Positions 44,284-55,911 are shown, numbered from the stretch's first letter. The stretch is 64,000 nucleotides of DNA from Ampullaceana balthica (GCA_944989445.1 CALYLW010000183.1:784247-848246); one strand, 5' to 3'. Notes: generated by a model from the sequence alone, not told the origin. A program made the numbers and translations.

Positions 44284-44517
44284 TGATTTCTTATCTTATC
44301 TTATCTTATCTTATCTGTTACGGACACTCCTTCTATACAGAAGATTATTACGTCCTACGCTTATCTATGGTTTGTGTTTAGTCCTGCATTTTTATTAGAG
44401 ATTTAAATGTTGATAAAGTGTTGGTTTTCCTGGTTTCTTCAGGCAACCCATTCTACGCTGAATTCCGGACGGGAAGAATGAAAATTGGTATGGATTTGTT
44501 CTTGCATACGGAATAAG
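44284..44517 (-). mobile_element. 3' part of a CR1/Jockey-type LINE, split by a younger LINE
   Basis: Minus-strand copy of the end of 14845-15396: (GATAA)n tail at 44290-44320, 3' UTR, then the codons for ...SGIRAWNGL-type sequence. Continues at 45308-45780 after the insertion. Confidence 0.8.
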
Positions 44518-45307
44518 TTTCTGACAACATGTCTATTAACAACTTCATCAATCACATCTGTCGCTCTGCCTACACTGCCATTCGTCAGATCAGCTCAATC
44601 CGTCATTACTTAACAGTTAGTGCCACAAAAACACTAGTCTGTGCTCTTGTACTGGCTCGTATGGATTACTGCAATTCTCTTTTGTCTGGTGTGCCAAAAC
44701 AATGCATTGAAAGAATACAGAAAGTTCAAAATTCAGCTGCCAGACTGGTGCTCAAGGCAAAAAAACATGACCATGTTACTCCACTTCTTCGCTCACTTCA
44801 TTGGCTGCCTATACAAGCCCGTATTGATTACAAACTGGCCGTTCTCTGTCACAATTTCTTTTCGGACTCATGCCCATCGTATCTTACTGAACTTTTGTCG
44901 GTCTACTCACCCACTCGCAAGCTAAGATCTTCTGCAGACACACGCGTTCTCTCTGTTCCTACGACACGCACCAAAACGTTTGGTGAAAGGTCATTCTCTT
45001 TTTGTGCAGCCAAACAATGGAATTCTCTACCATTACACATACGTAGTATTCAAACAACCAAGTCTTTCAAGACTGCACTTAAGACACATCTTTTCACAAC
45101 TTATTTTTAAAATTGATGAAACAACATTTCTTGTAAATGATTAACGTAGCTTATGTATAATGAATTGTAATTTTTTATGTTTGTTGTGATATGAAAGTTA
45201 ATTTAATACTTATAAGTATGTTATTTCTTTCATGTAAAGCGCTGTGAGCCCAGTTCCTTACTGGGATACAGCGCTATATAAATAATCAATTTATTATTAT
45301 TATTATT
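44518..45307 (+). mobile_element. CR1/L2-type LINE, copy 3 (longest, intact frame)
   Basis: An open frame 44529-45110 encodes the RT C-terminus: ICRSAYTAIRQISSIRHYL, ARMDYCNSLLSGVP, RIQKVQNSAARLVL, HVTPLLRSLHWLPIQARI, FGERSFSFCAAKQWNSLPLH. The 3' UTR hairpin (45239-45276) and (ATT)n tail follow. It is inserted in an older LINE, with ATAAG duplicated at 44513-44517 and 45308-45312. It is 5'-truncated and lacks the RT active site, so it is not mobile alone. Confidence 0.85.
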
Positions 45308-45780
45308 ATAAGAAAGGTGTTTTTATCCTTATGTCTATCTGAGGGTTGTATTAAATTATCTTTGTGTTGTATTTTTAAATTAGAATTAATTGATTTATGT
45401 ATGATTACTACTTTACTCTTGGTTCTTCTATCCTCTAGTGTTTCAAGGTTTAATGATTTAACTAATGGTGTTATTCTTGTCAGTTTTGAATATTCTGCAG
45501 TGATGAATCTGGCAGCTCTTTTTTGAATGTTTTCTAGTATATCAATGTTTTCTTTGGTGGATGTGTCCCATACAGAAGATGCATATTCTAGTACAGGTCT
45601 CACCAAAGTGAGGTAGCATTTTAGTTTTATATCTCTATTACATTTGTAAAAGTTTCTTTTTATAAAGCCTAAGATTTTGTTTGATTTTTTAATAACTTCA
45701 TTGACAATGGGATTCCATGATAGTTTCTCATTTATTATGATATCTGCGTGCTGTAGTTTGTGTCGTTCTATCCCCCTTAC
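45308..45780 (-). pseudogene. 5' part of the split CR1/Jockey-type LINE
   Basis: The minus-strand frame from 45606 reads MVRPVLEYASSVWDTSTKEN, NIQKRAARFITAEYS, LETLEDRRTKSKVV and breaks off at the LINE insertion. Adjacent at 45781-45805 is another (TTATC)n LINE tail, so this older element was itself next to or inside a third LINE end. Confidence 0.8.
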
Positions 45781-45846
45781 TTTATCTTATCTTATCTGTT
45801 TCAGACATGGGATGGGACATATACATAAGATACTTTGCACTATCTA

Positions 45847-45888
45847 CGAGCACGTCTGCGGCGATGCTACGCTACGGGTCGTATCTAG
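45847..45888 (+). mobile_element. Solo Helitron 3' end
   Basis: GTCTGCGGCGATGCTACGCTACGGGTCGTAT then CTAG (45885-45888) followed by a TA run. Diverged form of the GCGGCGTATGCTACGCCGC terminator. Confidence 0.5.

Positions 45889-45947
<59 letters not shown>
45889..45947. repeat. (TA)n microsatellite
   Basis: TA run between a Helitron end and a hAT fold-back. Confidence 0.9.
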
Positions 45948-45952
<5 letters not shown>

Positions 45953-46583
45953 GCTGCGGAAATTAACGATTAATTTCTCGATTAATTGTTACAATTTTTT
46001 AACAATTAAAAATTTTTTAACGATTAATCGACCCACCACTTATCAATGTACTGGAAGTAAAAAAAAAGTCAAATATTTCGGCCGATAAATATAAACTAAT
46101 TTCCGGACGACTAAACGAAAATTTTGGTTTTAAACTATTGACTGACGTGTCTGTTCAAAATGTTGATAAAGGCTATGTGGCCATTGAGAGAAATCGTTTG
46201 CCTACCATGCAGTGTTCCCTCTAAGCTTCGTTGGTCCATGTGCAAAGTTAAAAGAAAAACTCGTGTGCAAAGTTGCACAACATCAATTTTTTGTGCAATA
46301 TGTTACAAAATTTGCTGCGCGGTGATTCTAAACTCCTGAGTGGCGTCGGTCAAATATCTGCGCAGCACGCTGCTTAAAGGGAACATTGCTACCATGGTTC
46401 ATTCACGTCAGCCAAAATGTTCCTGTAATCGTCCGGAAATTAGTTTATATTTATCGGCCGAAACATTTTACTTTTTCACTTCCAGTACATTTATGAGTGG
46501 TGGGTCGATTTATCGTTTAAAAAATTATTTAATCGTTAAAAACTTTTAACGATTAATCGAGAATTTAATAGTTAATTTCCGCT
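45948..46583. mobile_element. hAT fold-back element (two 5' ends in inverted orientation)
   Basis: Left arm GGGCTGCGGAAATTAACG..., right arm the complement of TAGGGAAGCGGAAATTAAC.... The arms match over ~190 bp (CGACCCACCACT, CGGCCGATAAATATAAACT, TTTCCGGACGA). Both are the 5' terminal region of the family at 35743 and 57826. No coding region. The centre contains the MITE at 46210. Confidence 0.7.
46210..46388. mobile_element. hAT-type MITE CAGTGTTCCCTCTAAGC with 8-bp duplication
   Basis: Ends CAGTGTTCCCTCTAAGC and GCTTAAAGGGAACATTG. CTACCATG is duplicated exactly (46202-46209, 46389-46396). Part of the same element, with the same right junction, appears at 49005-49090. Confidence 0.85.
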
Positions 46584-46587
46584 TCCC

Positions 46588-46595
46588 TAATAATA

Positions 46596-46660
<65 letters not shown>
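46588..46660. repeat. (TA)n microsatellite
   Basis: Pure TA run ending at a Helitron CTAG. Confidence 0.9.
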
Positions 46661-46661
<1 letters not shown>

Positions 46662-46662
<1 letters not shown>

Positions 46663-48720
46663 TAGCAGACCCGTCGTGGGTTGCAACGAAAAATGAATGA
46701 AAATGAATAAATATAAAGAAAACCTTCGCGGAAGTGTGCACAAAAAGTCCAAGTTTTATAGCAAATGGATAAATAAATTGATAATTAAAACGCTTACAAA
46801 GAAGAAACGATATTAAGGGCCCCGGCCATAAAATGAGTGATAATTTAATTATTTATTGCCATTCTATTCAAGCAATATTTCTCAATATCGTGTAAAATTG
46901 AATAGGGAATTCAATTATTAACGTTCAGTAAAAAAGACATTTGGGGCCCCCAGCTCCGAGGGAATGGACATTAGGAGTTCAGTGCCCTATAGTAATTTAA
47001 TATAGGCTCTTAAGTTTTTATATACTAAGTTTGGTTAAAATCCAGTTATTTTCTCATTTTCTAACGCTTAGAAATTTTTTTATATTGCTAATATAGGGGG
47101 GAAAATGATATTAAGGAGCAACGAGGAGTCTTGTCTGTCCCGAAGAAAAACGAAAAAGAAAAGTAAATAATCACTTGAAGTAATCCTATCTAGGTGATAA
47201 TTTAAATGTTGTTTTCGTATGTTACCATTGCGGGAGGGTACTCAACAATTTCCGGAAGTTTCATGCTCCTAAGTACACGGGAAATTGGATATTTAATGAT
47301 GAGTCTGTTTTATATAGCTCATATAAGAAAAAAACTACATTTGGGCCCCCGGCCCCCAGTTAGTGATAATTTTATAATTGTTTACACCTCTTACCATCGC
47401 CGGAGGGTACTCATCAACTTTCCAAAGTCTCATGCTTCTACCTACAAGGGAAGATGAGGAATTAGTGTTGATTCAGATTATATAGCCCATATACGGAAAA
47501 AAAACGGGTTTGGCCCCCGGCCACCCAAGAGTGGAAATTATAAATTTTTTTCGCCAATTATCGTCATAAGAGTGTACTCAGCAAGTTCCCAAATTTTCAT
47601 GCTTCTACCTTCACGGGAAGTTGGAGAATTAGTGATGAGTCAGTTTTAAATATAAGGAAAAAAAACTACATTTGGGCTCTCCGGCCCCCAAGTAAGTGAT
47701 AATTTATATATATTTTTTTTACCTTTTACCATCGCGGAATGTTGCTTAACAACTACTCAAAGTTTCATGCTTCTACCTTCTCGGGAAATAGGAGAATGAT
47801 TGATTCTTAATTTTTATATAGCCCATATTAGGGGAAAAAAGTTTTTGGGGCCCCCGGCCCCAATGAGTGTGAAATTCAAAATTCCTTTTCGCCTGTTAGC
47901 ATGGCGGGTTTGTACTCAACAACTTCCTAAAGTTTCATGTTTCTACCTACACGGGAACTTGGAGAATTAGTGATAAGTCAGTATTTTTTTATATAAGAAA
48001 CAAACTACATTCGGGCCCCGGGCTCCCAGTAAGTAAAAAGTTATATAATTTTGTTTACCTGTTACCATTGCGAAATATTACTTAACTACACAAAGTTTCA
48101 TGCTTCTACCTACACGGAAAATAGGAGAATTATTGATTTTACGTTTTTATATAGCTCATATGAGGAAAAAAACTACATTTGGGCCCCCGGCCCCAGTATA
48201 TGATAATTTAAATATTTTTTGCTGGATAACAAACCGGAATTGTACTCATCAACTTCCCAAAGTTTCATTCTTCTACCTACTCGCGAAATAGGAGAATTAG
48301 TGATTTTTAATTTTTATATAACCCATATCAGGAAAAAAACGTTTTATGGCCCCCGGCCCCCATGAGTGTGAATTTTAAAATTATTTTACACCAATTATCG
48401 TCGCGAGAGGCTACTTAACACATTCCCAAGGTTTCATGCTTCTACATACACGGAAAGTTGGAGAATTAGTGATGAGTCAGTTTTTATATAAGAAAAAAAC
48501 TACATTTTGGGCCCCCGGCCCCCAGTAAGTGATAATTTATATATTGTTTTCGCTTGTTACCATTGCGGAAGTGTACTCATCAACTACCCAGTGTTCCATG
48601 CTTCTACCTACACGGGAAATATGAGAATTTGTGATTTTCAGTTTTTATATAACTCATTTAAGGAAAAACTTCATTTGGGCCCCCCGGCCCCTAGTAGGAG
48701 ATAATTTAAATATTTTTTTT
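46662..48720 (-). mobile_element. Helitron-like element containing a satellite array
   Basis: The minus-strand 3' end is the hairpin ACCCACGACGGGT, CTG, CTAG (46662-46665), next to a TA run. The body to ~47190 has diverged units and continues into the ~167-bp array. The 5' end was not found, so the high-coordinate limit is that of the array. Confidence 0.5.
47190..48720. repeat. Tandem array, ~167-bp unit, about nine copies
   Basis: The anchor GGGCCCCCGGCCCC recurs near 47343, 47512, 47676, 47849, 48014, 48180, 48348, 48510 and 48678, at spacings of 162-173 bp. Each unit also carries TTACCATTGCG, CAAAGTTTCATGCTTCTACC, ACGGGAAAT.GGAGAATTAG and TATATAGCTCATAT. The last block plus the anchor also occurs in the TTG/CAA Helitrons at 10285-10340 and 11762-11810. 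Short frames across units are artefacts. Confidence 0.85.
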
Positions 48721-49004
48721 CGAATGCAATCATTTGTTACTTTGGATCAATACCTATGAGGAATTTTTGTATGCAGGATTTTAAATTAAATCAATACCGT
48801 ATTAAATTGTTTGTTTAGTTTCTTAGCGCTCTTTATATTACGTGAAATTGTCTCAGAATTAGTTAATTACATTTTTCATATGTATATTTCTAACCAACTG
48901 AAACTTTTATTCTCAAGAGTAAGCTCAGCACAAAATTTAGTTATAACCTGAAGGCCGAATTCAAATCGTCGCATACACATACACATTCAAAAAATAATTA
49001 TTAC
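48721..49004. other. Unassigned AT-rich sequence
   Basis: No gene or repeat recognised. Confidence 0.3.
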
Positions 49005-49446
49005 AAAATTCGCTACGCGGTGATTCTAAACTCCTGCGTGGCGTCGGTCAAATATCTGCACAGCCGTGCTGCTTAAAGTGTACATTGCTACCATGGTTCT
49101 AACACTTCGCTTGCATATCACCTGCAAACCAAACATCCACTACAGTATCGGAAACTTCTGCTGAGGCAATCTAAAGCTATGTGATCGATTGTTCAGCTCT
49201 GCTGGATATATTGTCAATAAGACCGGCTCATCACTTAAACCAAATAATGTCAATACACTTGTCTGTTTGCGTTGTTTGTTAAAAGATGCCATATAAGGAA
49301 GACATTCCAGTGTTATTTCGATTTTCGACTAGTACGTTTAATTAGTAAGTGTTACTTATGACACCTTAAGTTTCAATTTTTGGCATTGATCGAAATTAAC
49401 GATTAATTAATCGTTAATTTTTCAAAATTAATCATTAAAAGCCCTA
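49005..49446 (+). mobile_element. hAT 3' remnant with partial MITE and dimerisation domain
   Basis: The right half of the 46210-46388 MITE (to 49090) is followed by CTACCATGGTTC, then a hAT C-terminus with stops (LFSSAGYIVN-like segment at 49185-49215, SLKPNNVNTLVCLR after it), and the family 3' end TTAATCATTAAAAGCCCTA. Confidence 0.65.
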
Positions 49447-50564
49447 TATATATATATATGTGTGTCAATGTGCCCAAAGGTTCTTTGACGGGTGCGGACA
49501 GGTGACACTTTATGGCCGGAAGTGGCCGACAAATAAAGACTGCGGAACATTTTAGAACGCCACGATTGCCCCAGGGCATGTGGTAAACCATCGTATTGAC
49601 TAGACAAGCTTTGCGCCCCGTCTGACCCCACTAACCCCAACCTTGTATGGCCAGGATTGGCTGCCCAGACCTAACCAATTACGTAATCAGCATGACATGA
49701 CTGGACAAGCTTTAGTGCTGTCTTTGGATACCTTATATAAGGGGAGACTCACTAAGACGAAGGACCAAAAAAAAGTGATTAAAAAAATTCTCATTTTCAT
49801 ATAGAAAATACCGCTTTTAAAAGGAGGGGGTCAACGCTTTTGGACGTCATATTGGAGGGGGTTCTACTTTTTTGACGAGGAGGGGGGTCGAAATCGGCCA
49901 TTTATAGACGGCCCCTTATCAGCAACAATGTGGTAGGCACGAAGTGACGCTACTAAAGAGTTTTATGCCAATTACAAGGATATTGTTGGACGATACTGGA
50001 AGTAGGAACCACAAACTGGCGCAAATTTGCGTTTTTTAGCCCTGATGCTACTAATTAGCAACTTTCACTCACTTTTTCTATAATGAAAGGAGATATTATA
50101 CAAATTAAAATTGTTCCATTGAAAAGTTTATTTTAAGACCTTCAATTATATGTTATTTTCTTTGATGTTGCCCTAATTTCAAATATTAATTTTTTTACCC
50201 GGAAAAATGTCACCATAACGATTTTTGAGCGGCAGCCGAGAGATGGTTTTTTAGGCCCCTATTAACTCGTGCACGCTTTCGGATCTGTATATGTCGTCAA
50301 ATTTTCAAAACGCTCGTAAACACGCTTTCTGATTTGCTAGAGTGCTGACATTTTCACATTAGGTTTGGCTTGTGGGGTGGATTAAGCTATTAAAGTTTTA
50401 GCCGACTTAACGGGGGTCAATCCACCAGTTTTGACCAATTTCTGACTTAAGTTTATAGACCAATCCAATTAAATTATTTAATAATAATTGAACGAATTAT
50501 TTGGCGAACGTTTCAGCTCAAGCGCCACCCGACGGCACAGCCCGGGCTTAATAATGCATTACCA
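49447..50564. other. Unassigned region with a TATA-like promoter candidate
   Basis: Around 49730 the sequence CCTTATATAAGGGGAGAC resembles a TATA box. Together with the preceding GC-richer 250 bp it could be part of an LTR or a promoter, but no LTR partner or gene was found. 49790-49915 ends with TTTATAGACGGCCCCTTA, related to the MITE at 9810. 49920-50564 shows nothing recognisable. Confidence 0.3.
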
Positions 50565-50568
50565 TAAT

Positions 50569-51059
50569 AAAACAAACCCGTAAAAACCAAAGTTTTTGAC
50601 TATAAATCCCTTATATATGAGACATAACTAACAGTATTGATTATTTTCAGACATTTACAGACTGAATCTGTCTTAACTCAACTTTGCATCATAACCCTAG
50701 TGGGTGGGGTGGGGGAGAGGGGAAAAGTCTGGTCACCGATTCGCTTGACCGAGCTCAGAGTGACACGTAAAATGTAAACAAAAGCGCCCGTCGCTTCGTT
50801 GGGTCGCCTCAATGCGTCAGCTCAAAATTTCACGTGGCAAAAAAACAATAAACAAACCGTGAATTTAAATTACATACCTCATATAAGGATAAACTAAAAA
50901 TGCATTAATTTAATTACGGTACGTTCGATCGATCTGAAATTTTGATACGATGCATTGTTAGGTTCGACGGGTCCGTGTGCCAAATTTCAGTTTGATCGGA
51001 TCATGGGAAATGGGTCATTTTTGACTTCTGTTTTTCCGCCCGCCGAGCCCAAGACAGAC

Positions 51060-51109
<50 letters not shown>

Positions 51110-51137
51110 GGCGGTGAAGTTAATATAAGGGATTTAA
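50569..51137 (-). mobile_element. HINE-like repeat, tandem pair, unit 1
   Basis: Full unit: AACCCGTAAAAACCAAAGTTTTT, AAATCCCTTATATATGAG, core GTTCGATCGATCTGAAAT, (AG)n at 51065-51095, GTTAATATAAGGGATTTAA. The next unit starts directly. Confidence 0.6.
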
Positions 51138-51680
51138 AAAACAAACCCGTAAAAACAAAGTTTTTGACTATAAATCCCTTATATATGAGACATAACTAAC
51201 AGTATTGATTATTTTCAAACATTTACAGACTGAATCTGTCTTAACACAAGTTTGCTTCATAACCCTAGGGGGGAGGGGGTGGGTGGGAGGGGGAGAGGGG
51301 AAAAGTCTGGTCACCGATTCGCTTGACCGAGCTCAGAGTGACACGTAAAATGTAAACAAAAGCGCACCGTCGTTTCGTTGGGTCGCCTCAATGCTTAAAC
51401 TTTCACGTGGCAAAAAAAAACAATAATAACCGTGAATTGAAATTACATACCTCATATAAGGATAAACTAAAAATGCATTAATTTAATTACGGTACGTTCG
51501 ATCGATCTGAAATTTTGATACGATGCATTGTTAGGTCAGACGGGTCCGTGTGCCAAATTTCAGTTCGATCGGATCATGGGAAATGGGTCATTTTTGACTT
51601 CTGTTTTTCCGCCCAGCCCGCCGAGCCCAAGACAGAGAGAGAGAGACGGCCGCGAAGTTAATATAAGGGATTTAAAAAAC
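51138..51680 (-). mobile_element. HINE-like repeat, tandem pair, unit 2
   Basis: Nearly identical in layout to unit 1. It has a longer G-run (51270-51300) and a short (AG)n. It ends GGGATTTAAAAAAC. Confidence 0.6.
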
Positions 51681-52386
51681 AACTCAACGCCGTAACAGAA
51701 TAAATTACATTCTTAAGAACCTGCTTTACAGCGTGACTTTAGCAGGTTCACGAAAAATACTTTGTGGATGGAACGTGTTGATGGGGATTTTCTTTCAGGT
51801 CTTTTTTGAATCTCTCGTATCGATTCCTTCCCAAATCTAATAAACATAAGGTGAGTCAAAACTACCTACTGAAATTTTCAACAGATATAAATAATATTAC
51901 TTTCAGTTAAATCTGACGGGAAATCTAAAACAAAAGGAACATTGCCAAATGATATTAATTTGAAAGTTTAGCCGTTTTCCTGATTTTCATCAGACAAGAA
52001 GAGAAATAAATAAATAAGTAAACGAAAGGAGTTAAGAATGTGTAAGTTTATATTTATAGAAAATTTCAAATTTCGCTCACAAATTTCGTTCTAGATGAAC
52101 TTGACTAACAGGACATTTAATAGATCTTTAAGTCAAGAACAGTGTGATCAAATCAACAGTACCACCCGCATCACGATGTCTAAGCAGAAATAAAATGACA
52201 AACAATTTACCATAAAAACAAATTTTCAATTTACAGATCATCGCATGCTTGATTTTCGATGTCGAAGAACAAGAAGGAAAAAGTATAGATAATGCAATTT
52301 ATCGTTTAAAATTATAAATACTTCAAAAATTGTTTCGGAATCTTTATGAAATTCATAAACTATTTTAATGTTAAATTTTAAAAAAA
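51681..52386. other. Unassigned AT-rich sequence
   Basis: No gene or shared repeat seen. Confidence 0.3.
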
Positions 52387-52651
52387 GATGAGGCCCAGCT
52401 GCAGTGAGGAATGTAGAATCTCACATGAAAAAGCAGAAAACAATATTTTTTAGTCACAAACTAAGTAGTCACACAAGTTTTATTGATATTTATTGTGATC
52501 GATTGTAGGATTTAATGTGAAATATAAAATTTGATCAACTAACACTTAGAGTTCTGAGTCCCCCTGTGTGTCTACTTAGTTTGTAACTAAAAAAATATTT
52601 TCTGCTTTTTCATGGGAGTTTCTACATTCCTCACTGCGGCTGGGCCTCATC
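52387..52651. mobile_element. MITE 'GAGGCCCAGCTGCAGTGAGG', complete copy
   Basis: Terminal arms of about 50 bp are near-perfect complements (GATGAGGCCCAGCTGCAGTG and CACTGCGGCTGGGCCTCATC). An inner inverted pair (AAACTAAGTAGTCACACA / TGTGTGTCTACTTAGTTT) is also kept. 265 bp, non-coding. The target duplication is obscured by A/T runs. Confidence 0.8.
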
Positions 52652-52750
52652 TTTTTTCTTTTTTTTTAAAATTGTTCATTTTATTACCCCTTTTCATTCA
52701 ACGCCTTTGCCGTAGCGCGCGATTCATAAATTGCGTTAAAAAGTAGTAAA

Positions 52751-52840
52751 TAAGACTAGGGTGCTTGTTAAGTTATGCAAAGACATTTATAAAGTTAGGC
52801 AAAGCTATTTGCTAAGTTTAAACTGAGCACCCTAGTCTTA
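52751..52840. mobile_element. Tiny fold-back element, 90 bp
   Basis: TAAGACTAGGGTGC and GCACCCTAGTCTTA are perfect 14-bp complements at the two ends. The internal words GTTAAGTTATGCAAAG / AAAGTTAGGCAAAG are directly repeated. Confidence 0.6.
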
Positions 52841-53202
52841 TAGTCGTGGCGAACAACGAGATAATCGATTTCACCTACGATTTAACCTTCCTGTCTCATT
52901 TTAAACGTTTACATTTTCATAAATTTGGAACTAAAGGTCTCTTTTGACAAATACTGACATGTTAAATTTATTTTCTGCTTTTTAGTACATTTTTATAAAT
53001 AAAATTATTTTTCTACTTTTAAGTGCATTTCTAAAATAAGACTAGTTTTTAAAAAGTGTTTTGTATATATTTTTATTTTCCAATTTTTAGTCTTCACTTT
53101 TTTAAATTAAATTTTTCAATGTTTATTGCTCTTTATTCGTTTTTAATTACATTATTATTCTGGTCGAAGAGATCGGAGTCGCTGCTTCTCTACTAATGCT
53201 TC

Positions 53203-53362
53203 GTTGTTGCATGGTAAATCGAAAATATATAATTAAATTAAATCTAGCCATGGAAAAAGTCCGCAAAAATTCACAAAAAGACTATCACCAAAATTGAACA
53301 TGTGTGAAAATTTTCAGAATGATTGGATAACGGGACGGGGTTCAAAATAAATTGGGATATTA
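53203..53362. repeat. Direct repeat flanking the HINE-like array, left copy
   Basis: TTGTTGCATGGTAAATCGAA ... ATGATTGGATAACGGGA ... TTGGGATATTAAAAA. The same block is at 55912-56083, on the other side of the four-unit array. Confidence 0.7.
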
Positions 53363-54423
53363 AAAAATCAAACCCGTAAAACAAAGTTTTGGACTATAAA
53401 TCCCTTATATATGAGACATAACTAACAGTATTGATTATTTTCAAATACGACACATTACAGACTGAAATCTGTCTTAACTCAACTTTGCTTCATAACCCTG
53501 AGGAGGGGGAGAGGGGAAAAGTCTGGTCACCGATTTGCTTGACCGAGCTCAGAGTGACACTTAAAATGTAAACAAAAGCACCCCGGTGCTTCGATGGGTC
53601 GCCTCAACGCGTCTACTCAAACTTTCACGTGAAAAAAAACAATAACAAACAGTGAATTTGAATTACATACCTCATATAAGGATAAACTAAAAATGCATTA
53701 ATTTAATTACGGTACATCGATCGATCTGAAATTTTGATACGATGCATTGTTAGGTCAACGGGTCCGTGTGCCAAATTTCAGCTCGATCGGATCACTGGGA
53801 AATGGGTCATTTTCGACTTTTCTTTTTCCGCCCGCCCGCCCAAGACAGAGATGATGAGACGCCGGTGAAGTTAATATAAGGGATTTAAAAAACAAACCCG
53901 TAAAAACAAAGTTTTTGACTATAAATCCCTTATATATGAGACATAACTAACAGTATTATTATTTTCAAACATTTACAGACTGAATCTATCTTAACTCAAC
54001 TTTGCATCATAACCCTAGTAAGGGGGGGGGGAGGGGTGGGTGGGTGGGGGAGGGTGGGTGGGGGAGGGGTGGGTGGGGGGAGAGGGGAAAAGTCTGGTCA
54101 CCGATTCGCTTGACCGAGCTCAGAGTGACACGTAAAATGTAAACAAAAGCGCCCGTCGCTTCGTTGGGTCGCCTCAATGCGTCAGCTCAAAATTTCACGT
54201 GGCAAAAAAAACAATAACAACCGTGAATTCGAATTACATACCTCATATAAGGATAAACTAAAAATGCATTAATTTAATTACGGTACGTTCGATCGATCTG
54301 AAATTTTGATACGATGCATTGTTAGGTCAGACGGGTCCGTGTGCCAAATTTCAGTTTGATCGGATCATGGGAAATGGGTCATTTGTGACTTCTGTTTTTC
54401 CGCCCGCCGAGCCCAAGACAGAC

Positions 54424-54488
<65 letters not shown>

Positions 54489-55087
54489 CAGAGACGGCGG
54501 TGAAGTTAATATAAGGGATTTAATAAAACAAACCCGTAAAAAAAAAGTTTTTGACTATAAATCCCTTATATATGAGACATAACTAACAGTATTGATTATT
54601 TTCAAACATTTACAGACTGAATCTGTCTTAACTCAACTTTGCATCATAACCCTAGTGGGGGGGGGAGGTGTGGGTGGGGGGGGGGAGGGTGGGTGGGGGA
54701 GGGTGGGTGGGGGGAGGGTGGGTGGGGGAGGGGTGGGTGGGGGGAGAGGGGAAAAGTCTGGTCACCGATTCGCTTGACCGAGCTCAGAGTGACACGTAAA
54801 ATGTAAACAAAAGCGCCCGTCGCTTCGTTGGGTCGCCTCAATGCGTCAGCTCAAAATTTCACGTGGCAAAAAAAACAATAACAACCGTGAATTCGAATTA
54901 CATACCTCATATAAGGATAAACTAAAAATGCATTAATTTAATTACGGTACGTTCGATCGATCTGAAATTTTGATACGATGCATTGTTAGGTCAGACGGGT
55001 CCGTGTGCCAAATTTCAGTTTGATCGGATCATGGGAAATGGGTCATTTGTGACTTCTGTTTTTCCGCCCGCCGAGCCCAAGACAGAC

Positions 55088-55183
<96 letters not shown>

Positions 55184-55731
55184 CAGAGACGGCGGTGAAG
55201 TTAATATAAGGGATTTAATAAAACAAACCCGTAAAAACAAAGTTTTTGACTATAAATCCCTTATATATGAGACATAACTAACAGTATTGATTATTTTCAA
55301 ACATTTACAACTGAATCTGTCTTAACTCAACTTTGCATCATAACCCTAGTGGGGGGGGGGAGGGTGTGGGTGGGGGGGGAGAGGGGAAAAGTCTGGTCAC
55401 CGATTCGCTTGACCGAGCTCAGAGTGACACGTAAAATGTAAACAAAAGCGCCCGTCGCTTCGTTGGGTCGCCTCAATGCGTCAGCTCAAAATTTCACGTG
55501 GCAAAAAAACAATAACAAACCGTGAATTTAAATTACATACCTCATATAAGGATAAACTAAAAATGCATTAATTTAATTACGGTACGTTCGATCGATCTGA
55601 AATTTTGATACGATGCATTGTTAGGTCAGACGGGTCCGTGTGCCAAATTTCAGTTCGATCGGATCATAGGGAAGTGGGTCATTTTTGACTTCTGTTTTTC
55701 CGCCCGCCGAGCCCAAGACAGACAGACAGAC

Positions 55732-55776
<45 letters not shown>

Positions 55777-55809
55777 CGGCGGTGAAGTTAATATAAGGGA
55801 TTTAAAAAT
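53363..55809 (-). mobile_element. Four tandem HINE-like units
   Basis: Units begin near 53370, 53889, 54530 and 55220, each with CCCGTAAAA..GTTTTTGACTATAA. Each has the core GTTCGATCGATCTGAAAT (one copy lacks two bases), an (AG)n tract of very different length, and the end GTTAATATAAGGGATTTA. A G-run/GGGTGGGT tract near the start of each unit also varies in length. The units are close to identical outside these two simple repeats, which suggests recent tandem growth. Frames over the tracts are artefacts. Confidence 0.65.
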
Positions 55810-55911
55810 AGCCTCATCTTCCGAACTGGAAATGTTCTCTGATTTGGCGATCCGATTCACACCCGTTGGTCTTTGGCGATGTCCTTAAACTTCTCCATTC
55901 CCCGTACACCT

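Noticed and set aside
49447..49760. Solo LTR or promoter
   Set aside because: A TATA-like word and GC-richer upstream sequence are present, but no terminal TG...CA with target duplication, primer-binding site or partner LTR could be shown.
54592..54841. Gly- and Pro-rich frames
   Set aside because: They come from the GGGTGGGT tract of a HINE-like unit read on both strands.
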